A stretch of 21,700 bases of DNA, taken from positions 1-21,700 of the forward strand of contig JAISCK010000059.1 in NCBI GenBank assembly GCA_031265635.1, in the 5' to 3' direction. Below the pieces are notes generated by a model, which saw only the letters and a list, made by a program, of their open reading frames with translations, made no database searches and had not been told where the DNA came from. Each line of letters starts with the position of its first letter. Position 1 is the stretch's first letter. A program made the position numbers and the translations under genes. Below, piece after piece: positions 1 to 8,293 of the stretch. Origin of the DNA: Spirochaetaceae bacterium (lineage in GTDB: Bacteria; Spirochaetota; Spirochaetia; Treponematales; Breznakiellaceae).

Positions 1-740
1 TTCTGGATAAGCACCTGTTCCTGTTTGGTCTGGTTTATCCGGTCAAAGGCGGCGGCGTTTTCAAAATCATTGAGTATAACGCCCCTTTGATCGGTGATGA
101 CTATGTGGTCGTCGGTGAGACCCTCGACGGCGAATTTCAGTATCTTCTGTATGCCCTCGATTTTTTTGCGGTCCCCGGCAATATCGCTCCCCGGCCTGGG
201 CATGATGGTAACGCTGGCGGTTACGGGATTCTGCTCGGAAGCAAAGAGTTCGTCCGCGGGCCATACCACGATGACCTCGGCGTCATCAACCTCGTCCAGG
301 GATTTGATATGGTTCGTTATCATCCGGGTCTGGGCGCGCTGCTTGTTGACATTCCGCTCAAAGTCGGTAATGTTCCAGCGGTCCTGGTCAAAAATAGCCC
401 AGGGATCGGTTCCCCTGGGAATGAGGTCTTCCCGTATGAGCAGGGCCCTCAGGCGCCGGGCGGTCCTTTCGTCATGGACCATGATGGTTCCGGCGGCCGA
501 GACCTGGGTCTTTACCCCTTCCTCGTTGATACGGGTAATGATGCGGTCCATGTCGTCCTCGTCCCTGATGGGGGCGTCAATAACCGGAACCATGCTGGGA
601 GAAGAAGAAACCTTCGTCACCACGATGACGGCTATTACCGCGCTGAACGCGATGCCGATGAGGATGAGGCGCTGTACCATTGACCATTTGCCCCAAAGAT
701 TGCGTATCTGTTCAAGAAATTTTTTTATCCACTCGTTCAT
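1..740 (-). CDS. fliF: Flagellar MS-ring protein FliF (partial, 3' end outside window)
   Basis: Reading the minus strand from ATG at 740 gives about 246 residues with no stop, running off the left edge, so only the N-terminal part is present. FliF forms the MS ring in the inner membrane, the base of the flagellar motor. The start MNEWIKKFLEQIRNLWGKWS is followed by a hydrophobic segment at about residues 22-42 (first membrane helix), then a periplasmic region with the YscJ/FliF ring-building character, including a segment near DDAEVIVVWP and the stretch ASVTIMPRPG. The start is set by a strong G-rich Shine-Dalgarno run at 744-754, 25 bases after fliE. It is the last of four flagellar genes (flgB-flgC-fliE-fliF) transcribed from the right. 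In treponemes I would expect fliG next, outside the window. The second membrane helix and the FliG-binding C-terminus cannot be seen. Confidence 0.95.
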   Translation of the reverse strand, partial: MNEWIKKFLEQIRNLWGKWSMVQRLILIGIAFSAVIAVIVVTKVSSSPSMVPVIDAPIRDEDDMDRIITRINEEGVKTQVSAAGTIMVHDERTARRLRALLIREDLIPRGTDPWAIFDQDRWNITDFERNVNKQRAQTRMITNHIKSLDEVDDAEVIVVWPADELFASEQNPVTASVTIMPRPGSDIAGDRKKIEGIQKILKFAVEGLTDDHIVITDQRGVILNDFENAAAFDRINQTKQEQVLIQ

Positions 741-765
741 GTTCCCCTCCCCCCGTTAGCAAAAC

Positions 766-1143
766 TTACCTTGTGTTAATCAGATCTCTCCAGCCACGGA
801 CTATGCGGTCCAGTATGGTTCTTGTTATGTTAAGCGAAAGGTTTGCCTTCGCCTCAGCTATAGTTATATCGTGGACATCCACCGAACCGGGTTCGGTGAT
901 GGCTTTTTCCATAAGAACGCCGGGCGCCTGCTGGGCGGCGCTTACCTTGTCAATGGCCTGGAGCATGGCATCGTCAAAGGTCCCGGCGCGGAGTACGGCC
1001 TCGGCGCCTATTTTGTCTTCCAGTTCTATCACCGCCGCGCCTGACGACGTGAAATGCCGGTCGCCGGGAATAAAATGTCCGGGCCTGGTGCGGGCCATGG
1101 AAATCATATCCCCTGAAACCAGATCCGGTTTATATATAGTCAT
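766..1143 (-). CDS. fliE: Flagellar hook-basal body protein FliE
   Basis: The 125-residue protein is small and polar, with the FliE signature in its second half: FDDAMLQAIDKVSAAQQ, then a VDVHDITIAEAKANLSLN-like stretch, ending in the RTILDRIVRGW helix that in FliE packs into the rod. FliE joins the MS ring to the proximal rod and acts as an adaptor for export of rod proteins. It is slightly longer than the enterobacterial protein (about 104 residues) because of an N-terminal extension of about 20 residues. The ATG at 1143 lies 3 bases after the flgC stop, with a GGGGAGG ribosome site overlapping that stop. fliF follows 25 bases later. Confidence 0.95.
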   Translation of the reverse strand: MTIYKPDLVSGDMISMARTRPGHFIPGDRHFTSSGAAVIELEDKIGAEAVLRAGTFDDAMLQAIDKVSAAQQAPGVLMEKAITEPGSVDVHDITIAEAKANLSLNITRTILDRIVRGWRDLINTR

Positions 1144-1146
1144 CTG

Positions 1147-1614
1147 TTACCTCCCCGCCGAACCAATGTCCAGCGCCCGCATAAACATGGTTTTTGAACC
1201 TTCCACTATTGAAGCGTTGGCCTCATAGGCCCGGGACGCGGCAATGAGGTCAACCATCTCGGTAACTATGTCCACATTGGGATATTCCACATAGCCCGCC
1301 CAGTCCCCGGTCTTGAGCGCCTTGGGGTGCGTAGGATCGTACACCCGGCGCAGGGCGCTTTCGCGGTCTTCCTGGAGTTCCACCACCCGCACTCCCTTGC
1401 CGGGGCCGTTGTCCATCGAGTCGGGAAGAAAGGGGCTGCGCCAATAGGGCTGTTTTGCTATGGGCCTCATAACCACCCGCTTTCTCCTGAACACGCCGCC
1501 TTCGGTTGTTTCCGTGGTATTGGCGTTGGCAATGTTATCGGCTATCACGTCGGAACGGAGCCTTTCGGCGCTCATTCCGGTTCCCGCTATACTGATCGAA
1601 TTGAATATTCCCAT
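1147..1614 (-). CDS. flgC: Flagellar proximal rod protein FlgC
   Basis: The protein has 155 residues. The N-terminus carries the flagellar axial-protein motif (SAERLRSDVIADNIANANTT), and the C-terminus ends in a matching helix (VTEMVDLIAASRAYEANAS). Both ends form the coiled-coil core of the periplasmic rod. The GVRVVELQED region and the YVEYPNVD motif just before the C-terminal helix are typical of FlgC. The start ATG at 1614 has an AAGGAATAAACA leader and follows flgB by 10 bases. It is translated between flgB and fliE in the usual flgB-flgC-fliE order. Length and both terminal motifs are normal. Confidence 0.96.
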   Translation of the reverse strand: MGIFNSISIAGTGMSAERLRSDVIADNIANANTTETTEGGVFRRKRVVMRPIAKQPYWRSPFLPDSMDNGPGKGVRVVELQEDRESALRRVYDPTHPKALKTGDWAGYVEYPNVDIVTEMVDLIAASRAYEANASIVEGSKTMFMRALDIGSAGR

Positions 1615-1624
1615 TGTTTATTCC

Positions 1625-2035
1625 TTACCGTAAAACCAGATTGACCTGGCTGAACTCAAAATTTTCCGCCTGGGCCATGAGGGTATACATAAGCTGGTTT
1701 TCCAGGGCCAGCATGATTTCCTGCTCCGCGTCCACATTGTTGCCGTTGTTTTTTGAAGTAGTAAGATAGTCCAGAACCCGCCTGGGTTCCACATCCTGAT
1801 AATCCCTGGGCCGCCAGTTGGGTATATGCCTGGAATTGGTCAGGTTTAATTCAAGGGCCGGTTTCTGCTTCTCCGATTCCAGCGCCCGTTTAAGTTCGCT
1901 CTCAAAGGTAAGTTCCGACCTTTTGTAATTGGGAACGCCGGCGTTGGAAATGTTGTTGGCAATCACATCCCTGCGCAGAAGGCTCGCGTCCATGGAGCGG
2001 TGTATGACATCTATGGTCTTTTCAAAACTGTTCAT
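1625..2035 (-). CDS. flgB: Flagellar proximal rod protein FlgB
   Basis: The 136-residue protein has the FlgB N-terminal motif DVIANNISNAGVPNYKRSEL and ends in the AENFEFSQVNLVLR helix. The DVEPRRVLDYLTTSKNNGNN segment corresponds to the D.NGNNVD region that FlgB proteins carry before the last helix. It assembles into the rod through the inner membrane and peptidoglycan. A good ribosome site (AGGGAGGAACCA then ATG) precedes it. It is the first flagellar gene after hslU, separated by 60 bases that contain a plausible promoter (see 2059-2087). Confidence 0.96.
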   Translation of the reverse strand: MNSFEKTIDVIHRSMDASLLRRDVIANNISNAGVPNYKRSELTFESELKRALESEKQKPALELNLTNSRHIPNWRPRDYQDVEPRRVLDYLTTSKNNGNNVDAEQEIMLALENQLMYTLMAQAENFEFSQVNLVLR

Positions 2036-2058
2036 TGGTTCCTCCCTAAAAAACTCCG

Positions 2059-2087
2059 TTTATACTTCTATCATCGGCCTTTTTTAA
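2059..2087 (-). promoter_or_regulatory. Possible internal promoter for the flagellar genes
   Basis: In the 60-base gap between hslU and flgB the minus strand has TTAAAA (2082-2087), a 17-base spacer, and TATAAA (2059-2064). This is a 4/6 and 5/6 match to sigma-70 elements. The same spacer contains GCCGATGA (2071-2078), close to the sigma-28 -10 element GCCGATAA, but no convincing sigma-28 -35 element sits 11 bases upstream. It would give the flagellar genes their own transcript. This is inferred from motif and position only. Confidence 0.4.
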
Positions 2088-2095
2088 CAGTATAG

Positions 2096-3652
2096 TTAGA
2101 GAATATACCGCCCCAAATCCTGGTCGGTTACCACATCCTTGAGCTTTCCGTCTACATAGTCTTCGGTAATGGGCACCCGGGCAGGCGCGATGTCCGGGGC
2201 CTCAAAGGAAAGTTCCTCAAGCAGGGCTTCCATGATGGTATGCAGCCTCCTCGCGCCTATATTCTCAAGCCGCGAATTGACCTCGGCGGCAAGGACGGCA
2301 AGGCGCTCGACAGCCTCACGGGTAAACTCTATCTCCACCCCTTCGGTCCCCAGAAGGTCCGTGTACTGCTTGGTCAGGGCGTTCTTTGGCTCGGTGAGTA
2401 TGCGCAAAAATTCATCCTTGCCCAGCGAATCAAGCTCCACCCGCAGGGGAAAGCGCCCCTGGAGTTCCGGGATGAGGTCGGAGGGCTTGCTTATATTGAA
2501 GGCCCCGGCGGCGATAAAAAGTATGTGGTCGGTATTGACCGGCCCCCATTTGGTATTTACCACGGCGCCTTCGACTATGGGCAGTATGTCCCGCTGCACT
2601 CCTTCGCGGGACACATCGTGGCCTCCTCCCCGGTCGCCCCTGACCGCTATCTTGTCTATCTCGTCTATAAAGACTATGCCTGTCTCCTCAACCCTCTGGC
2701 GGGCCTCGTCGGAAACCCGCTCCCTGTCTATGAGTTTTTCGGCCTCCTCATTGCGGAGTATCTCTCTGGCCCTGGCGACCGTAACCAGCTTTTTCTTTTT
2801 GCCGCCGCCGAAAAAACCGGCTATGCCCGAAAGACTTGACTCCAGGTCCTCCATGTTGCCCCCCATCATCTCCATGACGGGAAGCTGGGGCGTCTGGTTT
2901 ACCGTGATTTCAACAAGGCGGTCTTCCAGTTTCTTCTCCCTGAGCATGGCGCGAAATTTTTCCCTGGTTGAAGGGTCCTCGCCTCTTTCTTCTTTCTGGC
3001 CATATACGCTTGGGCCGCCGGGAACGCCGTTGTCAGCGTCCGGCAAATCCGCCCCGCCGTCTTCGGGTCCCGGCCCGCCCAGGGGAATGCCCACCTGTAT
3101 GGCTGTCCCCATAAAGGCGGGGCCCGGGCCTGTATTGCCCGGATTGATGGAAAACGCTCCCATGGGTTTGATGGTAGGCTGGGGAGGGGCCTTTTCTCTC
3201 TTTTTCCCGGAACCCGGGAGAATAAGGTCAAGCAGATCTTCCTCGGCCCGTTTTTCGGCCTCGGTCTTGACCGATTCCTGCATCTCCTGCCTGACTATCT
3301 GGATACCCGCGGCCATGAGATCCCGTATCATGGACTCCACGTCCCGGCCCACATAGCCGACTTCGGTGTACTTTGTGGCCTCGACCTTTATAAAGGGTGA
3401 ACCGGCGAGGCGGGCAAGCCTCCGGGCTATCTCGGTTTTTCCCACGCCTGTGGGTCCTATCATGAGTATATTTTTCGGGGCTATGTCTTCCCGCACGTCG
3501 CTTTCAAGCCTGAGCCGGCGCACGCGGTTGCGCAGGGCCACAGCCACCGCCCGCTTTGCCTTTTTCTGCCCCACGATATATTTGTCCAGTTCCGCGACAA
3601 TTTCCCGGGGGGTAAGTTCCTTCTTTTGATGTCCGCTGCTCTTTTCACTCAT
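2096..3652 (-). CDS. hslU: ATP-dependent protease ATPase subunit HslU (ClpY)
   Basis: This AAA+ unfoldase feeds substrates to the HslV peptidase. Walker A GPTGVGKT is at 66-73, the GYVG pore loop at 99-102, Walker B GIVFIDEIDK at 325-334, the sensor-2 region ENIGARRLHT at 463-472, and the terminal GRYIL tail matches the segment known to dock into HslV. At 518 residues it is about 75 longer than the Escherichia coli protein (443). The extra length lies in the substrate-handling I domain, roughly residues 150-230, as a Gly/Pro/Asp-rich low-complexity stretch, after which EKFRAMLREKKLED resumes the normal domain. The ATG at 3652 overlaps the hslV stop by one base (TGATG), with GGAGG 10 bases upstream. 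Confidence 0.97.
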   Translation of the reverse strand: MSEKSSGHQKKELTPREIVAELDKYIVGQKKAKRAVAVALRNRVRRLRLESDVREDIAPKNILMIGPTGVGKTEIARRLARLAGSPFIKVEATKYTEVGYVGRDVESMIRDLMAAGIQIVRQEMQESVKTEAEKRAEEDLLDLILPGSGKKREKAPPQPTIKPMGAFSINPGNTGPGPAFMGTAIQVGIPLGGPGPEDGGADLPDADNGVPGGPSVYGQKEERGEDPSTREKFRAMLREKKLEDRLVEITVNQTPQLPVMEMMGGNMEDLESSLSGIAGFFGGGKKKKLVTVARAREILRNEEAEKLIDRERVSDEARQRVEETGIVFIDEIDKIAVRGDRGGGHDVSREGVQRDILPIVEGAVVNTKWGPVNTDHILFIAAGAFNISKPSDLIPELQGRFPLRVELDSLGKDEFLRILTEPKNALTKQYTDLLGTEGVEIEFTREAVERLAVLAAEVNSRLENIGARRLHTIMEALLEELSFEAPDIAPARVPITEDYVDGKLKDVVTDQDLGRYIL

Positions 3653-4191
3653 CAGTTTATTTCCTCCAGGGTTATGTTCCCGTTGGTATAGATGCAGATA
3701 GTTCCGGCTATCTCAAGGCTGCGCCTGGCTATTTCCGAAGCGGAAAATTCCGAGCCTTCAAGATAGGCCAGGGCGGCGGCATAGGCATAGTTGCCGCCCG
3801 AACCTATGGCAAGGGCGTCCCTGGCCGGTTCTATTACATCGCCGGTTCCCGACACGAGAAAGGTCTTTTCCCTGTCCGCCACAAGAAGCAGGGCTTCAAG
3901 GCGGCGCAGGGTCCGGTCGGTGCGCCATTCCTTGGCAAGCTCCACCGCCGAGCGGGCAAGGTCCCCCGAATATTCCTTGAGCTTTTCCTCAAAGCGGTCA
4001 AAGAGGGTAAAGGCGTCGGCTGTGGCTCCGGCAAAACCGCACAGCACCTTGCCGTCAAGAAGACGCCTGACCTTGCGGGCGTTATTCTTCATCACCGTCT
4101 CGCCCATAGTTACCTGCCCGTCGCCGGCCATGGCCACCTTGCCGTCCCTGCGGACGGCGATTACCGTTGTGGACCTGAATTCATTTTTCAT
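3652..4191 (-). CDS. hslV: ATP-dependent protease peptidase subunit HslV (ClpQ)
   Basis: This N-terminal threonine peptidase, related to the proteasome beta subunit, forms the chamber of HslVU. I chose ATG 4191 (179 residues) because it has AGGAG six bases upstream and matches family length. An in-frame start at 4281 would add 30 unrelated residues that overlap xerC. The core motifs TTVIAVRRDGK, AGDGQVTMG, KVRRLLDGKVLCGFAG, ELAKEWRTDR and AIGSGGNYA are all present. The presumed catalytic Thr is residue 8, so a 7-residue leader (MKNEFRS) precedes it, as in Bacillus CodW but unlike E. coli, where Thr follows Met directly. The start overlaps the xerC end by 11 bases and the stop overlaps the hslU start. 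Confidence 0.96.
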   Translation of the reverse strand: MKNEFRSTTVIAVRRDGKVAMAGDGQVTMGETVMKNNARKVRRLLDGKVLCGFAGATADAFTLFDRFEEKLKEYSGDLARSAVELAKEWRTDRTLRRLEALLLVADREKTFLVSGTGDVIEPARDALAIGSGGNYAYAAALAYLEGSEFSASEIARRSLEIAGTICIYTNGNITLEEIN

Positions 4192-5113
4192 TATCCGCTC
4201 CTGTACGGGACGTAACGCCGCGAATGCTTCCGTGGGGATGAGCCGAGGCGTAAACCTTCCTGAGATGTTCCATGTTGACATGGGTATAACGCTGGGTGGT
4301 GGAAAGGCTCGCGTGGCCGAGCAGTTCCTGCACTACCCTGACATCACAGCCTGAATTGACAAGATGGGTGGCAAAACTGTGCCGCAGCGCGTGGGGATGA
4401 ACGTTCTTGTTCAGGCCGGAACGTTCCGCGTAACTTCTGATAATCCACCTGACGCCCGGTACGGAAAGGGAGCCTCCCTTGCGGTTTATAAAGAGTACGT
4501 CCGTTGGTTTTTCCGCCTTTATCCGCGCCTGCCGCGCCGGAAGGTACGCGGCGAGGGCTGCCCGGCCCTCGTCTGAGAAGAACACATAACGCTCCTTGCC
4601 TCCCTTGCCCGTTACCCGCCCGCCTGAAAGATCGGGAAACAGGGTTTCCAGCGTGAGGGCCGCGAGTTCGGAGATGCGCAGCCCCGCCGAATACATGGCG
4701 AGAATCAGCGCCTTGTCCCTGAGGGGCCAGAGTATGCCGGCCGTATCGGGCAGGTCTGAAAAACGGGCCATCTCCCCTTCCCAGAGAAAGGCCGGTAAAG
4801 TCTTTGGGGTCTTTATGTTCCGTATCAAAGACGAAGGGTCGTCTTCGCGGACGCCGAAGCGTATGAGCCAGCGGTAAAAACCCCGCACCGACGAAAGCGC
4901 CCTGTTGACGCTTACCGCCGCGGCACCTTCCCTGGTGAGGTCGGCGATAAAGGCCCGCACTTCCCTGGTCTTTGCCGTATCGGGGTCTACGCCGGAATTC
5001 TGGCAATAGGACGCGAAATGATCAAGGTCCTTGCCATAGGCGGCCAGGGTGCGGCCCGAGACGCCCCGCACTGAACGCAGATAATCAAGATATTCAGTAA
5101 GGCGCTCAGGCAT
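4181..5113 (-). CDS. xerC: Tyrosine recombinase, XerC-like
   Basis: The 310-residue protein has an N-terminal SAM-like core-binding domain (about 1-95) and a C-terminal catalytic domain. All catalytic residues are visible: Arg146 in AGLRISEL, Lys170 in TGKGGKERY, His241 and Arg244 in HALRH, His267 in LLGHASL, and Tyr276 in TTQRYTHV. The family resolves chromosome dimers at dif with a partner Xer protein. ATG 5113 overlaps the topA stop by 8 bases and has GAGGGG upstream; the longer in-frame start would lie deep inside topA. The position just before hslVU resembles codV-clpQY of Bacillus. The XerC name is by position, and the XerC/XerD assignment of the two paralogues here is not certain. A C-terminal tail of about 34 residues follows the tyrosine. 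Confidence 0.92.
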   Translation of the reverse strand: MPERLTEYLDYLRSVRGVSGRTLAAYGKDLDHFASYCQNSGVDPDTAKTREVRAFIADLTREGAAAVSVNRALSSVRGFYRWLIRFGVREDDPSSLIRNIKTPKTLPAFLWEGEMARFSDLPDTAGILWPLRDKALILAMYSAGLRISELAALTLETLFPDLSGGRVTGKGGKERYVFFSDEGRAALAAYLPARQARIKAEKPTDVLFINRKGGSLSVPGVRWIIRSYAERSGLNKNVHPHALRHSFATHLVNSGCDVRVVQELLGHASLSTTQRYTHVNMEHLRKVYASAHPHGSIRGVTSRTGADNEK

Positions 5114-7259
5114 CGCCGTCCCCCTCGTCGTCGCTTGAATGGAGATAATCACATTCGGGATTTATGCAGGCTTTGTGGGGGCCGTTTTTCTTGTCGTATT
5201 TTTCCACCATAAATTGCCCGCACTTGGGGCAGTTTTGGGCTATGGGCTTAAAGTGGCTTATAAAATCACATTCGGGATAGTTGGTACAGCCGTAGAATTC
5301 CTTGCCCCTGCCCTTGGTCTTTCTGGCCACTATATCGCCGCCGCAGCCCGGCCTCGGACACTTTGCCAGGGGTATGGACTTGGTGTTTCTGCATTCGGGA
5401 AAACCCGCGCAGGCGAGAAAGAAACCGAAGCGGCCGAGTTTCTTGATCATTTTCTTGCCGCATTTTTCGCACACATAATCGGTTTCCTCGTCAAGGGAAC
5501 CCTTGAAAGACTCAAGGGTCTTGCCCACCTCGTCAACCCTTTCCTTGAAGGGGCTGTAAAAATCCCTGATCATATCGGGCCAGGATATGCGGTTTTCCTC
5601 AACCTCGTCGAGCCTGTTCTCCATGGTCGCGGTAAAGCCCGAATCAACCACATGGGGGAAATACTCGACCAGCATGTCGCAGATCATCTTTCCCAGCAGG
5701 GTGGGAACAAGCTGCTTGTTCGACCTGGTAACATAGTAGCGGTCAAGAAGCACCGAAATGATGGGCGCGTAGGTAGAGGGCCTCCCTATGCCCTTTTCTT
5801 CCAGGGTCTTTACTATAGACGCGTCGGTGTACCTGGCCGGGCCCTGGGTAAAATGCTGTTCGGGGTAGAATTTTTCCGAAACAACCGCGTCGCCTTTGGC
5901 AAGTTTGGGCAGGGTTTCTCCTTTTTCTTCTTTGGAACTTAACAGCTTGATCACCCGGTAAAAACCCTTGTCAACAAGTTTGGTTCCCGAAATACGGAAC
6001 ACGGCCTCGTTTTGCTTACCGGCGCCTATGTCCACGCTCAGGGTTCTGGTTCTGGCGTTGTTCATCTGGCTTGAGACAAAGCGTTCCCAGATGATGGCGT
6101 AAAGCCTCTGCTGGTCCCGGGAAAGAAATTCCTTTACCGAATCCGGCGTATACTGGACATAGGTGGGCCGTATCGCTTCATGGGCGTCCTGGGCCTTCTT
6201 GCCCACCGCGTATTCCACAGGTTCAGGAGGAAGGTCTTTGGGGTACTTTTCCTTTATCCATCCGCGCACTTCGTCCAGGGCTGTCTGTGATACGCGGACC
6301 GAATCGGTGCGCATATAGGTGATAAGGCCCACCCTGGATATTTCACCGGCGTCCCCGCCGCCTATGTTTACGCCCTCGTAAAGCTGCTGGGCTATCTGCA
6401 TGGTCTTCTTGCTGGTAAAGCCCAGGCGGTTTGCCGCGGCCTGCTGGAGCTGGCTCGTGGTAAAGGGGGGCCTGGGCTTGACGGATTTTTCCGTTTCCCG
6501 TATGTCGATGACCGTACATTCGGAACCCGAAATCTCCTTTATGATGGCCTTTACTTCTTCCTCTTTTTTGAGTTCGGGCTTCGCGCCGAGCCAGCTTACC
6601 AGTTGGGCGGTAAAGGTGCTTTTACCCACCCTGAAATCCGCTTCCAGCGTCCAGTATTCTTCGGGAATAAAGGACTCGACTTCCCTTTCGCGCTCGCAGA
6701 TGAGGCGCAGGGCCACGGACTGGACTCTTCCGGCGGAAAGGCCGTTCTTTACCTTTTTCCAGAGCAGGGGGGAAAGATTATAACCGACCAGGCGGTCAAG
6801 AACCCGGCGGGCCTTCTGGGCGTTTACCTTGGCGTTGTCAATATCGGTGGGGTTGGAAACCGCTTCCTTTATCGCCACCGGGGTTATCTCGTTAAAGACT
6901 ATGCGCTTTATGGGAACCTTGGCTGACTTGGCGCTTATGGCGTTGCGGAGATGCCAGGCTATGGCCTCCCCTTCCCGGTCATTATCACTTGCCAGGAGTA
7001 CTTCTCCGGCTTTTTTCGCGTCGCCCTGGATTTCCTTGAGAAGTTTGGCCCGGCCCCGTACGGTGATGTATTCGGGTTCAAAATTATTGTCCACATCAAT
7101 GGCTGTGCGGGACTTGGGAAGGTCAATGAGATGGCCCATGGACGCCTTGACACTGTAATTGGGCCCCAGGTATTTCTCGATGGTTTTGGCCTTGGCCGGT
7201 GATTCCACGATCACCAGGGTTTTCTTGTTTTTCTCTTTCTTGGCTGTTTTTACCGCCAT
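5106..7259 (-). CDS. topA: DNA topoisomerase I (type IA)
   Basis: The 717-residue enzyme relaxes negative supercoils. The TOPRIM domain starts at about 13 (TLVIVESPAKAKTIEKYLG, Glu19) and carries the acidic cluster SDNDREGEAIAW (Asp92, Asp94, Glu96). The nucleophile is Tyr315 in GLITYMRTDS. Three four-cysteine zinc fingers end the protein, with cysteines at about 597/600/617/623, 634/639/658/664 and 677/680/698/703, followed by an acidic tail (SSDDEGDGDA). This is slightly shorter than E. coli TopA (865), mainly in the C-terminal region. The ATG at 7259 has TTGAGGAG upstream and lies 42 bases after dprA. The stop overlaps xerC. Confidence 0.97.
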   Translation of the reverse strand: MAVKTAKKEKNKKTLVIVESPAKAKTIEKYLGPNYSVKASMGHLIDLPKSRTAIDVDNNFEPEYITVRGRAKLLKEIQGDAKKAGEVLLASDNDREGEAIAWHLRNAISAKSAKVPIKRIVFNEITPVAIKEAVSNPTDIDNAKVNAQKARRVLDRLVGYNLSPLLWKKVKNGLSAGRVQSVALRLICEREREVESFIPEEYWTLEADFRVGKSTFTAQLVSWLGAKPELKKEEEVKAIIKEISGSECTVIDIRETEKSVKPRPPFTTSQLQQAAANRLGFTSKKTMQIAQQLYEGVNIGGGDAGEISRVGLITYMRTDSVRVSQTALDEVRGWIKEKYPKDLPPEPVEYAVGKKAQDAHEAIRPTYVQYTPDSVKEFLSRDQQRLYAIIWERFVSSQMNNARTRTLSVDIGAGKQNEAVFRISGTKLVDKGFYRVIKLLSSKEEKGETLPKLAKGDAVVSEKFYPEQHFTQGPARYTDASIVKTLEEKGIGRPSTYAPIISVLLDRYYVTRSNKQLVPTLLGKMICDMLVEYFPHVVDSGFTATMENRLDEVEENRISWPDMIRDFYSPFKERVDEVGKTLESFKGSLDEETDYVCEKCGKKMIKKLGRFGFFLACAGFPECRNTKSIPLAKCPRPGCGGDIVARKTKGRGKEFYGCTNYPECDFISHFKPIAQNCPKCGQFMVEKYDKKNGPHKACINPECDYLHSSDDEGDGDA

Positions 7260-7301
7260 ATACGCTCCTCAAAATCCCGTCTTGTTGGTACGCCGGAACC
7301 C

Positions 7302-8282
7302 TCAGGTTTCCGTTTTTTGAATACGCAAAATATCTTCCATAAGTGAAAAGGCCAGGGCCTCTCCCGTTGAACAGGGTTCCCTCCGGGGAAGCGCCCTTGC
7401 GGCGGAAGGGGCATACTGCCATTCCGCGAGAAGTTCCGCCGCGTTTTCCAGTACCGGCGCGCCGTCGGAGGCCAGACGCCTTGTTCCCCCGCCCAGGGGA
7501 GAATCAAAGCCGGCCCTGGCGACCCAGAGGTCCCGCCCCTCGTCAAGGGCAAACTGGGCGGTGATCAGGGCGCCCGAATGTTCTCCGGCCTCGACTATAA
7601 GCGTTCCCCGGCAGAGTCCCGCTATGATACGGTTTCTCGCGGGAAAGCGCCACCTGGCGGGGACGGTTCCCGGAGCGTACTCGCTGAGCAGGGCGCCGCC
7701 CCTTTCAAGAATTTTTCCGGCCAGGGCGCGGTTTGAGGCCGGATAGACCATATCTATGCCGGAACCAAGAACGGCTATCCCGCCGGGACCGCCGTCAACA
7801 GCGCCCCGGTGGGCCATGGCGTCTATGCCCAGGGCAAGACCCGATACCACCGGAATCCCCGCCCCGGCCAGGTCCCTGGCAAATGCATAGGCGGCGCGGG
7901 TACCCTGGCCGCTGGGTTTTCGTGTCCCCACAATGGCGGCAGGGGCCCTTTCCTCAGGGGGTAATCTGCCCCTGAAAAAAAGCAGGACCGGCGGGTCGTT
8001 TATCTCCCTGAGCAGGGGAGGATATTCCGCGTCCCTCCACGATATAAAACCTATGCCTTGTCTCAGGGTACGCCGGTAATCGGCTTCGGCCTGTCTCAAT
8101 ACTCCTTCCATGCTGAAAGCATAGCGGTTCAGGGGCTTCCGGAGAATTTTTTCTATATCCTCCCTTGAAAGTATGGATATTTCACCCTCAAGGTCAAATT
8201 TTTCGCATAAAAACAGGCGGTCCCGGAGTGAAATGCCGGGGATTGAGATAATTATAAAGTCCAGAAGGCCCCTTGTATCCAT
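7302..8282 (-). CDS. dprA: DNA processing protein DprA (Smf)
   Basis: The 326-residue protein has a Rossmann-like core with IVGTRKPSGQG (117-127), VVSGLALGIDAMAH (145-158), FPARNRIIAGL (203-213) and EAGEHSGALITAQ (221-233). DprA binds single-stranded DNA and loads RecA during transformation. The gene is also kept in many bacteria not known to be competent, so a transformation role here is not implied. The N-terminal 70 residues (DIEKILRKPLNRY region) resemble the SAM-like helical domain. The usual short C-terminal winged helix is not obvious: the last 50 residues are Ala/Arg-rich. It starts 11 bases after the TPR gene and ends 42 bases before topA, next to which it is often found. Confidence 0.94.
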   Translation of the reverse strand: MDTRGLLDFIIISIPGISLRDRLFLCEKFDLEGEISILSREDIEKILRKPLNRYAFSMEGVLRQAEADYRRTLRQGIGFISWRDAEYPPLLREINDPPVLLFFRGRLPPEERAPAAIVGTRKPSGQGTRAAYAFARDLAGAGIPVVSGLALGIDAMAHRGAVDGGPGGIAVLGSGIDMVYPASNRALAGKILERGGALLSEYAPGTVPARWRFPARNRIIAGLCRGTLIVEAGEHSGALITAQFALDEGRDLWVARAGFDSPLGGGTRRLASDGAPVLENAAELLAEWQYAPSAARALPRREPCSTGEALAFSLMEDILRIQKTET

Positions 8283-8293
8283 AACGAACCCTG

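Noticed and set aside
724..735. Second DnaA box near the fliF start (TTATCCACT, 8/9)
   Set aside because: It lies inside fliF codons, is imperfect, and has no companion box or promoter.
87..759. Two overlapping plus-strand open frames at the left edge
   Set aside because: They are shadows of fliF, which reads through the whole region on the minus strand with a normal start and membrane helix.
2169..3356. Long plus-strand open frame opposite hslU (395 codons)
   Set aside because: It is antisense to a clear HslU with all motifs, and its Ser/Arg-rich, low-complexity product has no recognisable domain.
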